Source: Actinorhabdospora filicis (lineage in GTDB: Bacteria > Actinomycetota > Actinomycetes > Mycobacteriales > Micromonosporaceae). Taken from it: DNA of 64,000 bases. Position numbers and translations under genes: made by a program. Of the stretch, positions 46,466 to 56,455 are shown in pieces; position 1 is the stretch's first letter; each line of letters starts with the position of its first letter. Below the pieces are notes generated by a model that did no database searches, was not told the origin of the DNA, and saw only the letters and a program-made list of their open reading frames with translations. The stretch lies in NCBI RefSeq assembly GCF_030269765.1, contig NZ_BSTX01000003.1, forward strand, positions 496,001-560,000. Direction: 5' to 3'.

Positions 46466-49093
46466 GTGTGGCGCACCTGGGGACAGCGGCGAGCTGAGAC
46501 TTTAACCGCCCTGCGCCGTGCCGTGCTGGCCTTCACCCTCCTCTACGCCGTCGGCATCGGCCTGCGGTACTTCGGCGACGACAAGCGCGTCCCCGGCCTC
46601 GGCACGGCATCGGTGGCCGTGGTCATCGCCGTCGCCTCGGCCGCCGCCGCCCACCTCGCCGACCGCCTTCCCGGACGCGAGGCCTACCGCAACATCGCCA
46701 TCGGCATGGGCGTGGGCGCCTTCTCCGTCGGCATCGCCGTCATCCTCGCCCGCCCCCACGCGCTGTGGGCCGTCGGCATCGGCAGCGTCATCTCGGCCGG
46801 CTTCTTCATCCACGGGCTCCTGCGGCTCCCCGGCGGCGTCAACGGCCTCGCGCCGCGCCTCGGCCTTGCCCTCGACGGCCTCATCATCGCCGCCTGCCTG
46901 TCCTTCACGATGTGGATGCTCTTCTTCGTCGACTACCGGCCCGACGCGCTCTCGCCCGCCTTCACCTGGAGCTACGGCTTCGTGCTGACCGTCGCGCTGC
47001 TGTCGGCGACCATCGTCGGCATCGGCATGGTCGCCGCCGTCCGCGCCACCGGATACCGCCGCGCCCACATCCTCCTCGCCCTCGGGCTGTCCATCGTGGC
47101 CCTGGCCGGGCCGCCGATGCTCATCGGCGTCGACGTCGGCTCCTACGGCATCTGCCGCGCGGCGATGCTGTCCTGGGGAGCCGGGGCCATGCTCGTGGTC
47201 ATCGCGCTGCTGTTCGGACTGCGCTCGCCGGGTGCCGCCCGCGCGCGGCCGATCCCGCACATCGGGCTGCTGGTCACCCTCGTGCCCACCGCGATCGCCG
47301 GTGGCGCGGCGATCTACCACGCCGCCGCGAAGGGGCCGCTGCGCCTGGACACCGTCATCGCCGCCGTGTTCGTGGTGGCCGCGCTGATCTCCCGGCAGAT
47401 CCTGACCCGCTTCGACGTCCGCCGCGCCGCCGAGCAGCTGGCCGACCGGGAGGCCTACTTCCGGTCCATCGTGGCCGGATCCTCCGAGGTCATCACCGTC
47501 CTCGACGACGACATGGTGGTGCGCTGGCAGTCGCCGTCCTCGACCTGGCGGATGGACTGGACCGAGGCGCAGGCGCGCGGCCGCTCCTTCGACGAGCTCG
47601 TCCACCCCGACGACGCCGCCCCCGTCCGCAAGCAGCTCACCCGCGCCCTCACCGGCGAGGCGGTCATCCTCGACGGCCGCATCATGGACGCCGACGGCGA
47701 CTGGCGCGACACCGAGTCCACCGTGGCCGACCACCGCGACGTCCCCCAGGTGCGCGGCCTGGTCGTCCACACCCGCGACGTCGGCGACCGCAAGCAGCTG
47801 GAGCGCGAACTGGCGCGCATGGCCTACGCCGACCCGCTCACCGGCCTGGCCAACCGCCGCCAGCTGCTGCGCAAACTGGAGAACGACGTCGCCGGATCCG
47901 GCATCCCCTGCACGATGCTGGCCATCGACCTCGACGAGTTCAAGAACGTCAATGACCTGCACGGCCACGACGTCGGCGACGAGGTCCTGGTCGAGGTCGC
48001 CGAGCGCCTGCGCGCCAACCTGCGGCCCACCGACCTGGGCGCCCGCCTCGGCGGCGACGAGTTCGCCGTCCTGCTCTGGTGCGGCGTCAAGGACGCCGGG
48101 GACATCGCCGAGCGGCTGCTGGCCGCGCTGTCGGAGCCCTACGACTGCGGGCGCACCCGCGTGTTCCTGTCGATCTCCATCGGCGTGGCCGGCTGCGGCA
48201 CCGCCGACGACGTCGAGACGCTCATGCGCAACGCCGACCTGGCCCTGCGCTTCGCCAAGGAGCGCGGCAAGAACCGCATCGAGCGCTACGACGCCGACTT
48301 CGAGGCCCTCGTCCGCCGCCGCACCACCCTGGAGCAGGAACTGCGCGGCGCCAACGAACGCGGCGAGCTGCACCTGGTCTACCAGCCCGTGGTCGCCCTC
48401 CCCGGCCGCGAGATCGTCGGCGCCGAGGCCCTGCTGCGCTGGACGCATCCCGTCCTCGGCTCGGTCTCGCCCGCCGAGTTCATCCCGGCCGCCGAATCGG
48501 CCGGGATCATGGACGAGCTGACCGCCTGGTCGCTGCGCGAGACCGCCGGGAAGCTGTCCCAGTGGCGCGCCTCCGGGCACCGGCTGTGGGTCTCGCTGAA
48601 CGTCTCGGTCCGGCAGCTGCACTCGCCGAACTTCGCCGTCGAGGTCGCCCAGTCCCTCGTGGAGCGCGGCGTCCCGCCGCACCAGCTGGTCGTGGAGATC
48701 ACCGAGCACGACGTCGCCTACGACGTCAACCGCCTGGTGGCGCAGCTGACCGGGCTGCGCGCGACGGGCGTCCGCATCGCCCTGGACGACTTCGGCGCCG
48801 GCTACTCCTCGCTGGGGCAGCTGCACCGGCTGCCGGTGGACATCATCAAGATCGACCGCGCGCTCGTCGTGGGCGCCGAGGACGGCACCGCGCCCCTCTC
48901 CGACGTGGTCGTGCGCCTGGGCGAGCGCCTCGGCCTCGACGTGATCGCCGAGGGCGTGGAGACCGAGGCGCAGCTGGCGCACGTCGTCGAGGCCGGTTGC
49001 CCGCTGGGGCAGGGCTACCTGTTCCACCGGCCGCTGATGGCGGTCGACCTGGAGGCGCGCCTCGCCGAGGGCGTGGCCGCGGCGGGGGACTAG
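46466..49093 (+). CDS. Membrane PAS-GGDEF-EAL cyclic di-GMP enzyme
   Basis: An 875-residue protein. About nine membrane helices fill residues 15-310, followed by a PAS domain (REAYFRSIVAGSSEVITVLD, residues 330-440). The diguanylate cyclase domain has GGDEF near residue 529. The phosphodiesterase domain has EALLRW near 653, NVSVRQLH, EITEHD, LDDFGAGYSS, KIDRAL and IAEGVETE. Both active sites look intact. The GTG start has no strong ribosome site. Its end overlaps the convergent MarR gene by four bases. Confidence 0.92.
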   Translation: MWRTWGQRRAETLTALRRAVLAFTLLYAVGIGLRYFGDDKRVPGLGTASVAVVIAVASAAAAHLADRLPGREAYRNIAIGMGVGAFSVGIAVILARPHALWAVGIGSVISAGFFIHGLLRLPGGVNGLAPRLGLALDGLIIAACLSFTMWMLFFVDYRPDALSPAFTWSYGFVLTVALLSATIVGIGMVAAVRATGYRRAHILLALGLSIVALAGPPMLIGVDVGSYGICRAAMLSWGAGAMLVVIALLFGLRSPGAARARPIPHIGLLVTLVPTAIAGGAAIYHAAAKGPLRLDTVIAAVFVVAALISRQILTRFDVRRAAEQLADREAYFRSIVAGSSEVITVLDDDMVVRWQSPSSTWRMDWTEAQARGRSFDELVHPDDAAPVRKQLTRALTGEAVILDGRIMDADGDWRDTESTVADHRDVPQVRGLVVHTRDVGDRKQLERELARMAYADPLTGLANRRQLLRKLENDVAGSGIPCTMLAIDLDEFKNVNDLHGHDVGDEVLVEVAERLRANLRPTDLGARLGGDEFAVLLWCGVKDAGDIAERLLAALSEPYDCGRTRVFLSISIGVAGCGTADDVETLMRNADLALRFAKERGKNRIERYDADFEALVRRRTTLEQELRGANERGELHLVYQPVVALPGREIVGAEALLRWTHPVLGSVSPAEFIPAAESAGIMDELTAWSLRETAGKLSQWRASGHRLWVSLNVSVRQLHSPNFAVEVAQSLVERGVPPHQLVVEITEHDVAYDVNRLVAQLTGLRATGVRIALDDFGAGYSSLGQLHRLPVDIIKIDRALVVGAEDGTAPLSDVVVRLGERLGLDVIAEGVETEAQLAHVVEAGCPLGQGYLFHRPLMAVDLEARLAEGVAAAGD

Positions 49094-49548
49094 GCCCGCT
49101 CCAGCACCCGCTCCCGGAACGGCTTGCGCTCCACCGCGGCCAGCACCGCGAGCAGGACCTCGGCCAGCGGGGCGGGGAGTTCGGCGTCCAGCTCGGCCAT
49201 CGCCTCCGAGACCACCCGCCATTCGCGCTCCACCGCCGGGAGCAGCGCCTCGGCGCGCGGGGTGAGGTGGGCGATGCGCTGCCGGGCGTCGTCGCCGGGG
49301 CGCAGCTCGACCAGGTCGCGCTCGGTGAGCTGGGCGACGGTCTGGCTGGCCGCGGAGTGGGTCACCCCGATGGCGGCGGCCAGGTCCCGGATCGGCAGCG
49401 GCCCGCGCGCCAGCGCGCGCAGGACGGGGGAGAAGCGCGGCCGGTAGTCCTCCGGCAGGCCCAGCGCGGCCTGGGCGCGGGCGACGTCGCCGTCGAGGAC
49501 GTCGTGGACGTGCCGCAGCAGGGTCCCCACGGCTTCGCGATCGATCAT
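49090..49548 (-). CDS. MarR-family regulator next to proline iminopeptidase
   Basis: A 152-residue winged helix-turn-helix protein: PIRDLAAAIGVTHSAASQTVAQL recognition region (residues 52-74) and wing ELRPGDDARQRIAHLT. It is divergent from the iminopeptidase gene; a TAACAG-CA-CTGTTA dyad lies 11 bases upstream of its start. Confidence 0.88.
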   Translation of the reverse strand: MIDREAVGTLLRHVHDVLDGDVARAQAALGLPEDYRPRFSPVLRALARGPLPIRDLAAAIGVTHSAASQTVAQLTERDLVELRPGDDARQRIAHLTPRAEALLPAVEREWRVVSEAMAELDAELPAPLAEVLLAVLAAVERKPFRERVLERA

Positions 49549-49558
49549 GGGGTTAATG

Positions 49559-49572
49559 TAACAGCACTGTTA
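49559..49572. promoter_or_regulatory. MarR-type operator between MarR and iminopeptidase genes
   Basis: TAACAGCACTGTTA has perfect six-base arms around CA. It sits in the 40-base gap between divergent genes, so one bound dimer would block both. Confidence 0.7.
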
Positions 49573-49588
49573 GATCGAGGAGGACAGC

Positions 49589-50545
49589 ATGAGCCGCTAC
49601 CCGGAGATCGAACCGTACGAGACCGGCGTGCTCGACGTCGGCGACGGCAACCGCGTGCGCTGGGAGGTGAGCGGGAACCCCGCCGGCAAGCCCGCGGTGG
49701 TCTTCCACGGCGGACCCGGCTCGGGCGCCACCCCGGGCTGGCGGCGCTACTTCGACCCGGCGCGCTACCGGATCGTGCTCTTCGACCAGCGCGGCAGCGG
49801 CGGCAGCACACCCGACGCCGGGCTCGTCACCACCGACCTCTCGGTGAACACCACCGCCCACCTGATCGCCGACGCCGAGCGGCTCCGCGAGCACCTGGGC
49901 GTCGAGCGCTGGCTGATCATGGGCGCCTCCTGGGGCGCGACGCTCGGGCAGGCCTACGCGCAGGCCCACCCGTCCCGGGTCAGCGAGGCCGTCCTGTTCA
50001 GCGTGACGCAGACGACGCGCCGCGAGGTCGACTGGGTCACCGGCGACATGCGGCGGGTCTTCCCCGCCGAGTGGGAGCGCTTCCGCGCAGCCGTCCCCGC
50101 CCCGATGCGCGACATGCGCCTGGTGGACGCCTACGCCGAACTGCTCGCCGACCACGACGAGCGGGTGCGCGAGGAGGCCGCCCGCGCCTGGTGCGCGTGG
50201 GAGGACACACACGTGGCCACCGTCCCCGGCTACGAGCCCGACGAGCGGTACCTGGACCCGGTCTTCCGCATGCGGTTCGCGCGCCTGGTCACCCACTACT
50301 GGCGCCACTCCGCCTGGTACGCCGACGGCGAGCTCATGGCCGGTGCCGCCGCTCTGGGAGACATCCCCGCCGTCCTCATCCACGGCCGCCTCGACGTGAG
50401 CGGCCCCATCGACATCGCCCACGATCTGGCCCACGCGTGGCCCGGCGCCGAACTCGTCGTGGTCGAGGATGCCGGGCACGGCGCCTACCCGGGGACGGTG
50501 GAGAGCGTGCTGGCGGCCACCGATCGCTTCGCCGCCAACGGATAG
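49589..50545 (+). CDS. pip: Proline iminopeptidase-like alpha/beta hydrolase
   Basis: A 318-residue serine peptidase of family S33 that removes N-terminal proline. Motifs: HGGPGSGATPG oxyanion loop, FDQRGSGGS, nucleophile elbow GASWGATLGQAYAQ, then HGRLDVSGP (Asp) and DAGHGAYP (His). The ATG follows GAGGAGGAC. Likely repressed by the divergent MarR protein. Confidence 0.9.
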   Translation: MSRYPEIEPYETGVLDVGDGNRVRWEVSGNPAGKPAVVFHGGPGSGATPGWRRYFDPARYRIVLFDQRGSGGSTPDAGLVTTDLSVNTTAHLIADAERLREHLGVERWLIMGASWGATLGQAYAQAHPSRVSEAVLFSVTQTTRREVDWVTGDMRRVFPAEWERFRAAVPAPMRDMRLVDAYAELLADHDERVREEAARAWCAWEDTHVATVPGYEPDERYLDPVFRMRFARLVTHYWRHSAWYADGELMAGAAALGDIPAVLIHGRLDVSGPIDIAHDLAHAWPGAELVVVEDAGHGAYPGTVESVLAATDRFAANG

Positions 50546-50617
50546 CGCCATCGAGGTCGTCGCGGCCCGGTGACAAACGCCATTCCCACCCACCGCGACG
50601 ACATCTCAGCATCCGGG

Positions 50618-50631
50618 ATGAGTTGACTCAT
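50618..50631 (+). promoter_or_regulatory. Palindrome overlapping a possible ilvB promoter
   Basis: ATGAGTTGACTCAT has perfect six-base arms around TG and contains TTGACT (50623-50628), which could be a -35 box. No convincing -10 was found at 17 bases. The leader peptide begins 27 bases downstream. Confidence 0.4.
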
Positions 50632-50657
50632 GGCATGAGATCGGGCAGTCTTACCGG

Positions 50658-50711
50658 GTGCGTTCATGCTTGATGAGCGCTGCCCCCGCGCAGCGCCTCG
50701 TACTTATCTAG
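50658..50711 (+). CDS. ilv leader peptide ending in Leu-Val-Leu-Ile
   Basis: A GTG start at 50658 opens a 17-codon frame, [17 protein letters not shown], ending CTC-GTA-CTT-ATC-TAG. A run of branched-chain codons right before the stop is the hallmark of translational attenuation in ilvB leaders of other actinobacteria. An internal ATG at 50673 gives a 12-residue form. No strong ribosome site is visible for either. Confidence 0.7.
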   Translation: MRSCLMSAAPAQRLVLI

Positions 50712-50771
50712 CGCGCCGTCGTTCCAACGACGGTGCGCCCGCCCCCGTGCGTCTTGCACGCGGGGTTTTTT
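50677..50771 (+). promoter_or_regulatory. ilvBNC transcription attenuator
   Basis: Three stems follow in order. GCGCTGC/GCAGCGC (50677-50696) lies within the leader codons. GCGCGCCGTCGTT/AACGACGGTGCGC (50711-50738) is the second. The terminator hairpin is at 50742-50765, followed by six Ts (50766-50771). Ribosome stalling at the LVLI codons would change pairing and let transcription enter ilvB. The exact antiterminator pairing was not folded. Confidence 0.78.
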
Positions 50772-50829
50772 GTTACCCGAAAACCGCCCCAGGACCTCAC
50801 AGCAGAGAAACTTCCACCGAGCGAACCGG

Positions 50830-52686
50830 ATGAAGGTCATGACAGATCCCGTCAAGCATCCAGTCCCACACCCGCCCGCGGCGGCCACGCCGCTCGCCCT
50901 CGCCGGCCGCGCCGCTCTCCCGGCGCAGCGGCAGGCGGGCGTCGAGGTAACCGGCGCGCAGTCGCTCATCAAGTCGCTAGAGGCGCTCGACGTGGAGGTC
51001 GTCTTCGGGATCCCGGGAGGGGCGATCCTCCCCGCCTACGACCCGATGCTGGACTCGACGAAGGTCCGGCACATCCTGGTCCGGCACGAGCAGGGCGGCG
51101 GCCACGCCGCCACCGGGTACGCGCAGGCCACCGGCAAGGTCGGCGTCTGCATGGCCACCTCCGGCCCCGGCGCGACGAACCTCGTCACGCCCATCGCCGA
51201 CGCCTACATGGACTCGGTGCCGCTGGTCGCCATCACCGGGCAGGTCTCGCGCAACCTGATCGGCACCGACGGGTTCCAGGAAGCCGACATCGTCGGCATC
51301 ACCATGCCCATCACCAAGCACAATTACCTGGTCACCGAGGCCGAAGAGATCCCGCGCGTGCTCGCCGAGGCCTTCCACCTCGCCGCCACCGGACGCCCCG
51401 GGCCCGTCCTGGTCGACATCCCCAAGGACGTCCTCCAGGCCAGGACCACCTTCTCCTGGCCGCCGCGCAAGGAACTGCCCGGCTACAAGCCGACCACGCA
51501 CCCGCACGGCAAGCAGGTCCGCCAGGCCGCCGAGCTGCTCGCCGAGGCGTCCCGGCCCGTCCTGTACGTCGGCGGCGGCACCCTCAAGGCCGGCGCCACC
51601 GACGAGCTGTACGCGCTGGCCGAGAAGAGCGGCGCGCCCGTCGTCACCACCCTGATGGCGCGCGGCGCGTTCCCCGACTCGCACCCGCAGCACCTGGGCA
51701 TGCCCGGCATGCACGGCACCGTCTCGGCCGTCTACGCCCTCCAGCGCTCGGACCTGATCCTGGCCCTCGGCGCGCGCTTCGACGACCGCGTCACCGGCAA
51801 GCTCGACAGCTTCGCGCCGGACGCCAAGATCGTCCACGTCGACATCGACCCCGCCGAGATCGGCAAGAACCGGCACGCCGACGTCCCCATCGTCGGCGAC
51901 GCCAAGGCCGCCATCGGCCAGCTGGTGGAGGCCCTCGCCGAGTCCGGCGGACGCGAAGCGCCCCGCCTCGCGCAGTGGTGGGCGCAGCTGGACGACCTGC
52001 GCCGCCGCTACCCGCTCGGCTACGACCGTCCCACCGACGGCGCGCTCGCCCCGCAGTACGTCATCCAGCGCATCGGCGAGATCGCCGGTCCGGACGCGCT
52101 GTACGCCACCGGCGTCGGGCAGCACCAGATGTGGGCGGCGCAGTTCATCTCCTACGAGAAGCCGTACACGTTCCTGAACTCCGGCGGCGCCGGGACGATG
52201 GGATACGCGGTCCCGGCGGCGATGGGCGCGAAGTTCGGGCGTCCCGACAAGGTCGTGTGGGCCATCGACGGCGACGGCTGCTTCCAGATGACCAACCAGG
52301 AGCTGGCCACCTGCGCCATCGAGGGCATCCCCGTCAAGATCGCGGTGATCAACAACGGGAACCTGGGCATGGTCCGCCAGTGGCAGACCCTGTTCTACGA
52401 CAAGCGCTACTCGAACACGAACCTGGGGACGCACGGCAGCGGCCGGATCCCCGACTTCGTGAAGCTGGCCGAGGCCCTCGGCTGCGTCGGCCTGCGCTGC
52501 GAGTCCTATGAGGACGTCGACCGGGTCATCAACGAGGCCATGGCGATCAACGACCGGCCCGTGGTGATCGACTTCATCGTGGGCGCCGACGCGCAGGTGT
52601 GGCCGATGGTGGCCGCCGGCACCGGCAACGACGAGATCATGTTCGCGCGGGACGTGCGTCCCATCTTCGACGAGGACGACCTGTGA
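50830..52686 (+). CDS. ilvB: Acetolactate synthase, large subunit
   Basis: A 618-residue TPP enzyme that makes acetolactate or acetohydroxybutyrate. Motifs: [15 protein letters not shown], the catalytic Glu in [17 protein letters not shown]-binding [13 protein letters not shown], and the TPP motif GDGCFQ ending in INN. ATGs at 50830 and 50839 are both possible; neither has ideal spacing. An extra Pro/Ala-rich stretch of about 35 residues precedes the conserved VTGAQSL start. It is the first gene of ilvB-ilvN-ilvC, controlled by the attenuator. Confidence 0.96.
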   Translation: MKVMTDPVKHPVPHPPAAATPLALAGRAALPAQRQAGVEVTGAQSLIKSLEALDVEVVFGIPGGAILPAYDPMLDSTKVRHILVRHEQGGGHAATGYAQATGKVGVCMATSGPGATNLVTPIADAYMDSVPLVAITGQVSRNLIGTDGFQEADIVGITMPITKHNYLVTEAEEIPRVLAEAFHLAATGRPGPVLVDIPKDVLQARTTFSWPPRKELPGYKPTTHPHGKQVRQAAELLAEASRPVLYVGGGTLKAGATDELYALAEKSGAPVVTTLMARGAFPDSHPQHLGMPGMHGTVSAVYALQRSDLILALGARFDDRVTGKLDSFAPDAKIVHVDIDPAEIGKNRHADVPIVGDAKAAIGQLVEALAESGGREAPRLAQWWAQLDDLRRRYPLGYDRPTDGALAPQYVIQRIGEIAGPDALYATGVGQHQMWAAQFISYEKPYTFLNSGGAGTMGYAVPAAMGAKFGRPDKVVWAIDGDGCFQMTNQELATCAIEGIPVKIAVINNGNLGMVRQWQTLFYDKRYSNTNLGTHGSGRIPDFVKLAEALGCVGLRCESYEDVDRVINEAMAINDRPVVIDFIVGADAQVWPMVAAGTGNDEIMFARDVRPIFDEDDL

Positions 52687-52768
52687 GTGAGCGCAGCGAG
52701 CGAACCAGAAAACAGGGCATGACGTTCTTCGCGCCGACGACGAAGCGCAATATGTGGAAGGTGCCGCG

Positions 52769-53284
52769 ATGACTACACACACCCTTTCCGTCCTGGTGGA
52801 GAACAAGCCGGGTGTCCTGGCCCGGGTGTCGGCGCTGTTCTCGCGGCGCGGCTTCAACATCGACTCCCTCGCCGTGGGCGAGACCGAACAGCCCGGCGTC
52901 TCCCGGATCACCATCGTGGTCAATGTGGACGAACAGCCGCTGGAGCAGGTCACCAAGCAGCTCAATAAGCTGGTGAACGTCCTCAAGATCGTCGAACTGG
53001 AACCGTCCTCGTCGGTGCAGCGCGAACTGCTGCTCGTCAAGGTCCGCGCCGACGCCACCACGCGATCGCAGGTGGTGGAGGCCGTGGAACTGTTCCGCGC
53101 CAGGGTCGTCGACGTCGCGCCGGACAGCGTGATCGTCGAAGCCACCGGTACCGCCGACAAACTCGGCGCGTTGCTGCGGCTCCTGGAGCCCTACGGGATC
53201 AAGGAGATGGTCCAATCGGGTCTCGTCGCCGTCGGACGCGGCAGCAAGGCCATCACGACCCCGGCTCTGCGCAGCGCCGCGTAG
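52769..53284 (+). CDS. ilvN: Acetolactate synthase, small regulatory subunit
   Basis: A 171-residue subunit. An N-terminal ACT domain (LSVLVENKPGVLARVSALFS, then RRGFNIDSLAVG) binds valine for feedback inhibition, and a C-terminal domain (LLLVKVRADATTRSQVVEAV) activates IlvB. GGAAGGTG lies before the ATG at 52769. It lies 82 bases after ilvB; that gap contains a GAGCGCAGCGAGCGAACC repeat-like stretch. Confidence 0.95.
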   Translation: MTTHTLSVLVENKPGVLARVSALFSRRGFNIDSLAVGETEQPGVSRITIVVNVDEQPLEQVTKQLNKLVNVLKIVELEPSSSVQRELLLVKVRADATTRSQVVEAVELFRARVVDVAPDSVIVEATGTADKLGALLRLLEPYGIKEMVQSGLVAVGRGSKAITTPALRSAA

Positions 53285-54396
<1,112 letters not shown>

Positions 54397-54449
54397 TCGA
54401 AGTGATCCATGGGTAGAGCACGGAGACGGCTTAGTAGTCGGATCGCTCG

Positions 54450-54480
54450 GGCCGCCGCTCCGGAAGGGGCGGCGGCCTTT
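54450..54480 (+). terminator. Terminator of the ilvBNC operon
   Basis: GGCCGCCGCTCC and GGGGCGGCGGCC pair over 12 bp with one mismatch around GGAA, then TTT. Confidence 0.7.
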
Positions 54481-54539
54481 GTCGTGTCACCTGGTCGTGC
54501 GCTATGTCGGCGGATTGAATTGTGTTGTCTGTATAGGCG

Positions 54540-54803
54540 ATGACAACTCGGGCGCGGTGGGGTGCCGACATGCTTCTCGAAAGCACCACCTGGCTCGCCG
54601 AACGCCGCAACTCCTTCGCGCATCAGTTCATCGACGAGGCGGGGATACCTGGCGTCGCAGCAGGCAGGCTCGATTTCACCGACGATGCAGTCGAGGAGGC
54701 GTTCCATCGGGTAGGCCGGTCGGCCATGATCCTGGCCGATGGGTGGGAAGCGCATCTAAGGAGACTGGGTCGTCCCGCGCGTGCGTCGGCTGGACACGGC
54801 TAA
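54540..54803 (+). CDS. Orphan hypothetical protein within duplicated flanks
   Basis: An 87-codon frame (MTTRARWGADMLLESTTWLA, later DDAVEEAFHRVGRSAMILAD) with less biased third codon positions than its neighbours. A start at 54570 (MLLEST) is also possible. No ribosome site stands out. It lies in a locally lower-GC insert between two copies of the ilvC tail, and may be a remnant of acquired DNA. Function not recognised. Confidence 0.4.
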   Translation: MTTRARWGADMLLESTTWLAERRNSFAHQFIDEAGIPGVAAGRLDFTDDAVEEAFHRVGRSAMILADGWEAHLRRLGRPARASAGHG

Positions 54804-54964
54804 GGCCTGCTGTGGTCTCGGAGACCTCTTGACCGGTGTTTCGCGGCATCGGGGCACCTCGCACATGGAGGCTGCCGACCTTGCCGAAGGCTGGGTATGC
54901 CGTACCGCGATGGTGGAATAGGTGACAAACTCGCTAGACCATGTTCCGTGAAAGCGCTGCGTTC

Positions 54965-55050
54965 TGGGTGAAGCGGAAGATCACGGAGACGGCGTAGCCG
55001 CGAGGTGATCCATAGGCAGAGTACGGAGGCGGCGTAGCGAAGCGGAGCCG
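54965..55050 (+). repeat. ilvC tail and 3' flank, copy B
   Basis: It starts TGGGTGAAGCGGAAGATCAC and follows copy A with only a few changes through the ilvC stop and 50 bases beyond. No ilvC body precedes it, so it is a displaced fragment. Confidence 0.8.
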
Positions 55051-55113
55051 CGGGTGGAACACCGAGACCGTGTAGCCACGTGATCGGCGCCCAGACGGCT
55101 CGCCGGTGCCGAT

Positions 55114-55148
55114 GAGGGCCGTCCATCCACGGTGGATGGACGGCCCTC
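55114..55148. terminator. Long hairpin before the convergent membrane-protein gene
   Basis: GAGGGCCGTCCATCCAC and GTGGATGGACGGCCCTC are exact complements over 17 bp, seven bases past the stop of the convergent gene. It is probably a bidirectional terminator. Confidence 0.65.
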
Positions 55149-55155
55149 GCCGTGC

Positions 55156-55671
55156 TCAGCCGCGCTTCCGTGATGTGCGTTTCCGCTCCGGGTCCTTCCC
55201 CACCGTCACCAGGTGCGCCGCCGCGACCCCGGCGGTCATCAGCGCGAATACGGCCGCCGCCGCTCCCATTCCCGTCAGGGACGAGGGCCGCGACGAGAAG
55301 CCCGGCCGTGTGAGCAGCATCAGCGTCATGCCCGCGCTCAGGACGATCAGGGTTACGGGCGGGCCAGTGGTGGCGCGGGCGGTCGCGGCGCCGTGGATCA
55401 GCAGGACGAGGATCGTCGTGATCATCACCAGCATGAGGAGGGCCAGGCCGTGGCCCCGGGGCAGCACGTCGGCGAGGGAGAAGTCGCGGTGGCCGCCCTC
55501 GATGCGCTCGACGGTGACGGTGGGCACGAAGAAGAACAGGATGGGAAACGGCGCGGCGGCGGCGTACAGGCGGCGGATCGGGTCGTAGCGGCGCATGCGA
55601 AGAACCTCCCGCCACAGGCGGTCGGTCTCGCGCTTCAGGGAGTTGATCTCTTTGTCATCGGGCACGTGCAC
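55156..55671 (-). CDS. Four-helix membrane protein with an N-terminal coiled segment
   Basis: A 171-residue protein. A charged helical start (DKEINSLKRETDRLWREVLRM) is followed by four membrane helices (PFPILFFFVP; LALLMLVMITTILVLLIHG; VTLIVLSAGMTLML; GAAAAVFALMTAGVAAAHL) and a basic tail. GTG at 55671 or 55665 may start it; neither has a clear ribosome site. Function unknown. Confidence 0.6.
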   Translation of the reverse strand: MHVPDDKEINSLKRETDRLWREVLRMRRYDPIRRLYAAAAPFPILFFFVPTVTVERIEGGHRDFSLADVLPRGHGLALLMLVMITTILVLLIHGAATARATTGPPVTLIVLSAGMTLMLLTRPGFSSRPSSLTGMGAAAAVFALMTAGVAAAHLVTVGKDPERKRTSRKRG

Positions 55672-55695
55672 ACGGTAGTGACGGTCGGCAAATCC

Positions 55696-55863
55696 TCACC
55701 GCGACAACCCCTGCCGCTCCGGGTATGCCACGGACCGGCGCACCGCCTCCACCCGGCGGTCGCCGCGGGCGGCGATGCCGGCGACGGCCACCTCCACCGG
55801 CTCGGCGGCGAGGCCGTGGCCGCGGTGTTCGGAGAGGTGCGGGCGCGGGTCAGCGGTCGTCAC
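55696..55863 (-). CDS. Possible small hypothetical protein
   Basis: A 55-codon GTG-started frame (MTTADPRPHLSEHRG, ending SVAYPERQGLSR) with strongly G/C-ending codons like real genes here. No ribosome site is visible, so this could be a gene remnant. The surrounding 290 bases contain nothing else I can support. Confidence 0.3.
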   Translation of the reverse strand: MTTADPRPHLSEHRGHGLAAEPVEVAVAGIAARGDRRVEAVRRSVAYPERQGLSR

Positions 55864-55960
55864 GGTAGCCGAGGGTGGCCAGGAGTGTGCCGTCACGCGT
55901 GAGCGTGCGGTGGCCTGAAAACCCCTCGCCCCCACCCCCGTCCCGGGGTTCCATACCCCC

Positions 55961-56446
55961 ATGAAGATCCGCCCCATCACCCCCGCCGACGCCGCCGCGA
56001 TCGCCTCCTGGCGCTACCCCGCCCCCTACGACGTCTACGACGGCGATGACGAGCCGGACTACCTCCTCGACCCGGCCAACGGCTTCGTCGCCCTCGACCA
56101 CGACGGCGAGCTCGCCGGGTTTCGCTCCTTCGGCCCGGACGGGCGGTTTCCGGGTGGCCCGTACGACGACGCGGCGATCCATCCGGGCGGGCTGGACGGT
56201 GTCCTCGACACCGGGGGTGGCCTGCGTCCCGATCTCACCGGGAGGGGGCTGGGCGGGGCCGCCATCGCCGCGGGCCTGGCCTACGGCGAGACCGTCCACT
56301 CCCCGCGGTTGTGGCGGATCACGGTCGCCGCGTTCAACACGCGGGCTTTGACGGTGGTCGGCAGGCTGGGTTTCGCGGCCGTCGCGGAGTTCTCCTCACC
56401 CAGGGGCGCCGACTTCGTGATTCTGGTGCGGGCGGCGGCCGGTTAA
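55961..56446 (+). CDS. GNAT-family N-acetyltransferase
   Basis: A 161-residue acetyltransferase: MKIRPITPADAAAIASWRYP start, GGGLRPDLTGRGLGGAAIAA with the acetyl-CoA loop, and TVAAFNTRALTVVGRLGFAA. These fit a RimI-like fold. No strong ribosome site is seen. It ends nine bases before the histidine kinase gene and may be co-transcribed with it. Confidence 0.85.
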   Translation: MKIRPITPADAAAIASWRYPAPYDVYDGDDEPDYLLDPANGFVALDHDGELAGFRSFGPDGRFPGGPYDDAAIHPGGLDGVLDTGGGLRPDLTGRGLGGAAIAAGLAYGETVHSPRLWRITVAAFNTRALTVVGRLGFAAVAEFSSPRGADFVILVRAAAG

Positions 56447-56455
56447 CCTCGACGG

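Noticed and set aside
50546-50829. T-box riboswitch before ilvB
   Set aside because: No T-box core sequence was found; a leader peptide ending LVLI with a terminator explains the region better.
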